A DNA stretch of 8,250 nt from Rhodanobacter sp. UBA5168 (lineage in GTDB: Bacteria > Pseudomonadota > Gammaproteobacteria > Xanthomonadales > Rhodanobacteraceae): NCBI GenBank assembly GCA_002413455.1, contig DHXA01000181.1, positions 19,347 to 27,596 of the forward strand, read 5' to 3'. The notes beneath the pieces were generated by a model. That model saw only the letters and a list, made by a program, of their open reading frames with translations, made no database searches and had not been told where the DNA came from. Position 1 is the first letter of the stretch; every line of letters begins with the position of its first letter. Below, one piece after another: positions 6,380 through 8,250 of this stretch. The position numbers and the translations under genes are program-made.

Positions 6380-6994
6380 TCAACGCAACGCGACGCGGAC
6401 CATCGGCTCGATCGCCGCCACCCACAACGCGTATTGCGCCGCGGACGGATGCAGGCCATCGTCGGCAACAAGTTCCGGATGCGCGCGCGAGATACCGGTG
6501 ATATCGACGAAACGGGCGCCGCTGCGGCGGGTCTCGTCGCGGGCGATTGCGTTGTAGGCATCCAGTTCGGTGGCGATGCGCGCGCGATCGCGGTCCTGCT
6601 CCAGGGCAAACCGGGTGACGCCCCAGTCGGGGATCGACACCACCACCACATGCGCTGCATGGCTGCCGGCCAGCATGATCGCGCGGGCCAGAAGGGTGGC
6701 GAACTGCTGGCGGTAGTCGCTGGCCGTACGGCCGCGATACTGGTTGTTCACGCCAATCTGCAGGGTGACAAGGCCGTACACCGGCGCCAGTGACGCCGCG
6801 TCCATGCCTTGCGCCAGCTCGTCGGTGGTCCAGCCGGTGGTGGCGACGATGCGCGGATCGTCGATCACCACGCCGGCGCTGCGCAGCCGCTGCACCAGCC
6901 CGGCCGGCCAGCGTTCGTGCGCGGCGACCGCTTCGCCGATGGTGTAGGAGTCACCCAGGGCGAGATAATGCAGGGTGGGGGTGGCGGAGATCAT
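6380..6994 (-). CDS. SGNH/GDSL-family hydrolase, cytoplasmic type
   Basis: A 204-residue hydrolase of the SGNH fold, expected to cleave an ester or lysophospholipid; its real substrate is unknown. The family blocks are all present: block I GDSYTIGE with nucleophile Ser16, block II Gly54 in ATTGWTTDEL, block III IGVNN with Asn83, and block V DGLH with Asp179 and His182. There is no signal peptide or lipobox, unlike E. coli TesA, so it should act in the cytoplasm. I chose the ATG at 6994, which puts the GDS motif 13 residues in, as is usual. Longer starts at 7084 and 7033 would overlap the upstream gene and add residues with no family match. The start lies 7 bases after the aminotransferase stop, and a GAG overlapping that stop could serve as a weak ribosome site, so translational coupling is likely. 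Confidence 0.9.
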   Translation of the reverse strand: MISATPTLHYLALGDSYTIGEAVAAHERWPAGLVQRLRSAGVVIDDPRIVATTGWTTDELAQGMDAASLAPVYGLVTLQIGVNNQYRGRTASDYRQQFATLLARAIMLAGSHAAHVVVVSIPDWGVTRFALEQDRDRARIATELDAYNAIARDETRRSGARFVDITGISRAHPELVADDGLHPSAAQYALWVAAIEPMVRVALR

Positions 6995-7001
6995 CGAGGG
7001 C

Positions 7002-8250
7002 TCAAGCCACGGCGGCCGCGGGAGCTTGAGCATGTTCCCGCGCCATCTTCGCGAGCACCCGTTCGATCCGCACGAAGACTTCATGCAGTTGCACCGGCGG
7101 CGGCAGCAGGGTCAGCCGGAAGTGACGGCTGCGCGGCACGTTGAAGCTGCTGCCGGGCACCACCAGGACCGATTCTTCTTCCAGCAGGCGCAATGCGAAG
7201 GCCTCATCGTCGAAGCTGCCGATGCGGTCGGCGCGCACCTGCGGGAACGCGTATAACGCGCCGTCGGGTGCGACCAGTTCCAGATAGTCGCTGGCGGCCA
7301 CACCTTGCAGCACGGCGCTCCGCGCCTCATGCAGGCGACCGCCCGGCGCAGTCAGTGCGCCGATCGTGGCCGCACCCTGCAGGGCCGGCGGCACTGCCCA
7401 TTGCGCGGTCACGTTCGCGCACAGCCGCAACGCGGCAAGCAGTTGCAGCGCATCACGGTAGGCTGCCGTATATGCGGGGTCGCCCGACAGGCTCATCCAG
7501 CCCACCCGGTAGCCACAGGCGCGATGCACCTTGGAAAGGCCGCCGAAGCTGAGACAAGGCACTTCGCCAGCCACCTCGGCCAGCGGCTGGAACGTGGCGC
7601 CGTCGTAGAGAATCTCGTCGTAGATCTCGTCGGCGAGCAGCAACAGCCGGTGCCGCGCCGCGATCGCCACCAGTTGCGCAAGCAGTGCGCGCGGATACAC
7701 AGCGCCGGTCGGATTGTTCGGATTGATCAGCACCAGGGCGCGGGTGCGCGGCGTGATCAGTGCCTCGATCTCGTCCGGATCAGGCAGATGGCTATTGCCG
7801 GCGAGGCAGCGGTAGTAGCGGGGCTGACCACCGTTGAGGATCGTCGCCGCGCTCCACAACGGGTAGTCGGGGCTGGGCAACAGTACCTCGTCGCCCGGAT
7901 GCAGCAGTGCGCGCAGGCTGAGATCGATCAGTTCGCTGACACCGTTGCCGATGAAGATGCGCTCGGGTTCCACCGCCAGGGCGCCGCGCGCGCGCTGCTG
8001 CGTCGCGATCGCCTCGCGGGCCAGTTCCAGCCCCTGTTCGTGGCCGTAGGCTTCGCTGTCATGCAGGTGGCTGGCGATCGCCTCGCGCAGGTGCGCCGGT
8101 GCCTCGAAGCCGTAGCGGCCGGGGTTGCCGATGTTGAGCTTGATGATGTCGAGGCCGGCGGCCTCCAGCTCGCGCGCGCGCCGGGTCAGCGCGCCGCGGA
8201 TTTCATAGCGCACGTCCGCGAGGTGCGCACTGGGTATGATCGAAGCCAAC
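7002..8250 (-). CDS. alaA: AlaA-type glutamate–pyruvate aminotransferase (start at or beyond right edge)
   Basis: A fold-type I, pyridoxal-phosphate aminotransferase expected to interconvert alanine plus 2-oxoglutarate and pyruvate plus glutamate in the cytosol. It aligns along its length with E. coli AlaA (YfbQ): VRYEIRG, KLNIGNPGRYGF (about 37-48), IGNGVSELID, PDYPLWSAA, INPNNPTGAVY (Asn179), ADEIYDEIL (Asp207, Tyr210), GGLSK with the Schiff-base Lys240, GYRVGWM, RLCANV, and RLTLLP with the substrate-carboxylate Arg378. Numbering starts from a TTG at 8249. That codon sits where AlaA starts, but it touches the window edge and no ribosome site is visible, so the true start may be a few residues upstream. 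About 415 residues are present against about 405 in E. coli; the extra is an Ala/Pro-rich C-terminal tail. It is probably co-transcribed with the SGNH hydrolase 7 bases downstream. Close relatives may also act on valine or other small amino acids. Confidence 0.93.
   Translation of the reverse strand, partial: LASIIPSAHLADVRYEIRGALTRRARELEAAGLDIIKLNIGNPGRYGFEAPAHLREAIASHLHDSEAYGHEQGLELAREAIATQQRARGALAVEPERIFIGNGVSELIDLSLRALLHPGDEVLLPSPDYPLWSAATILNGGQPRYYRCLAGNSHLPDPDEIEALITPRTRALVLINPNNPTGAVYPRALLAQLVAIAARHRLLLLADEIYDEILYDGATFQPLAEVAGEVPCLSFGGLSKVHRACGYRVGWMSLSGDPAYTAAYRDALQLLAALRLCANVTAQWAVPPALQGAATIGALTAPGGRLHEARSAVLQGVAASDYLELVAPDGALYAFPQVRADRIGSFDDEAFALRLLEEESVLVVPGSSFNVPRSRHFRLTLLPPPVQLHEVFVRIERVLAKMAREHAQAPAAAVA

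Overview
The window reads as ordinary chromosome from a GC-rich gammaproteobacterium. I infer the Xanthomonadales (Rhodanobacteraceae or Xanthomonadaceae) from three things: a short AMP nucleosidase, a large Oar-like TonB-dependent receptor, and a glutaredoxin–A-type-carrier-like–rhodanese fusion. This assignment rests on remembered protein families, not on a search. I see no mobile element, tRNA, rRNA, CRISPR array, integron or phage gene.

Layout from left to right. A DegV-family gene runs leftward off the window (minus, start near 502). It is divergent from a complete AMP nucleosidase gene, amn (plus, 696-1487). amn converges on a 1041-residue TonB-dependent receptor (minus, 1650-4775), and a strong hairpin terminator lies between them at 1569-1601. 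The receptor is preceded by about 500 bases of unusually AT-rich non-coding DNA holding several inverted repeats. The most notable is a perfect 22-base palindrome at 4800-4821, just before the ribosome binding site. Next come a terminator (5273-5296) and a three-domain redox/sulfur protein (minus, 5322-6245). Last is a tightly packed minus-strand pair: an AlaA-type alanine aminotransferase (7002 to the right edge) followed 7 bases later by a small SGNH hydrolase (6380-6994).

Functionally this is mostly housekeeping: AMP/adenine balance, alanine–glutamate transamination and Fe–S/sulfur handling, plus one outer-membrane transporter of unknown substrate. The genes do not form one obvious pathway. 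Only the aminotransferase–hydrolase pair looks like an operon, and the downstream redox gene may be read from the same transcript.

I did not find a convincing undescribed system. The parts most worth a second look are the receptor's leader (palindrome, duplicated Shine–Dalgarno sequence with two in-frame starts, long AT-rich upstream region) and the fusion protein, whose central Fe–S-carrier-like domain has lost all cysteines.
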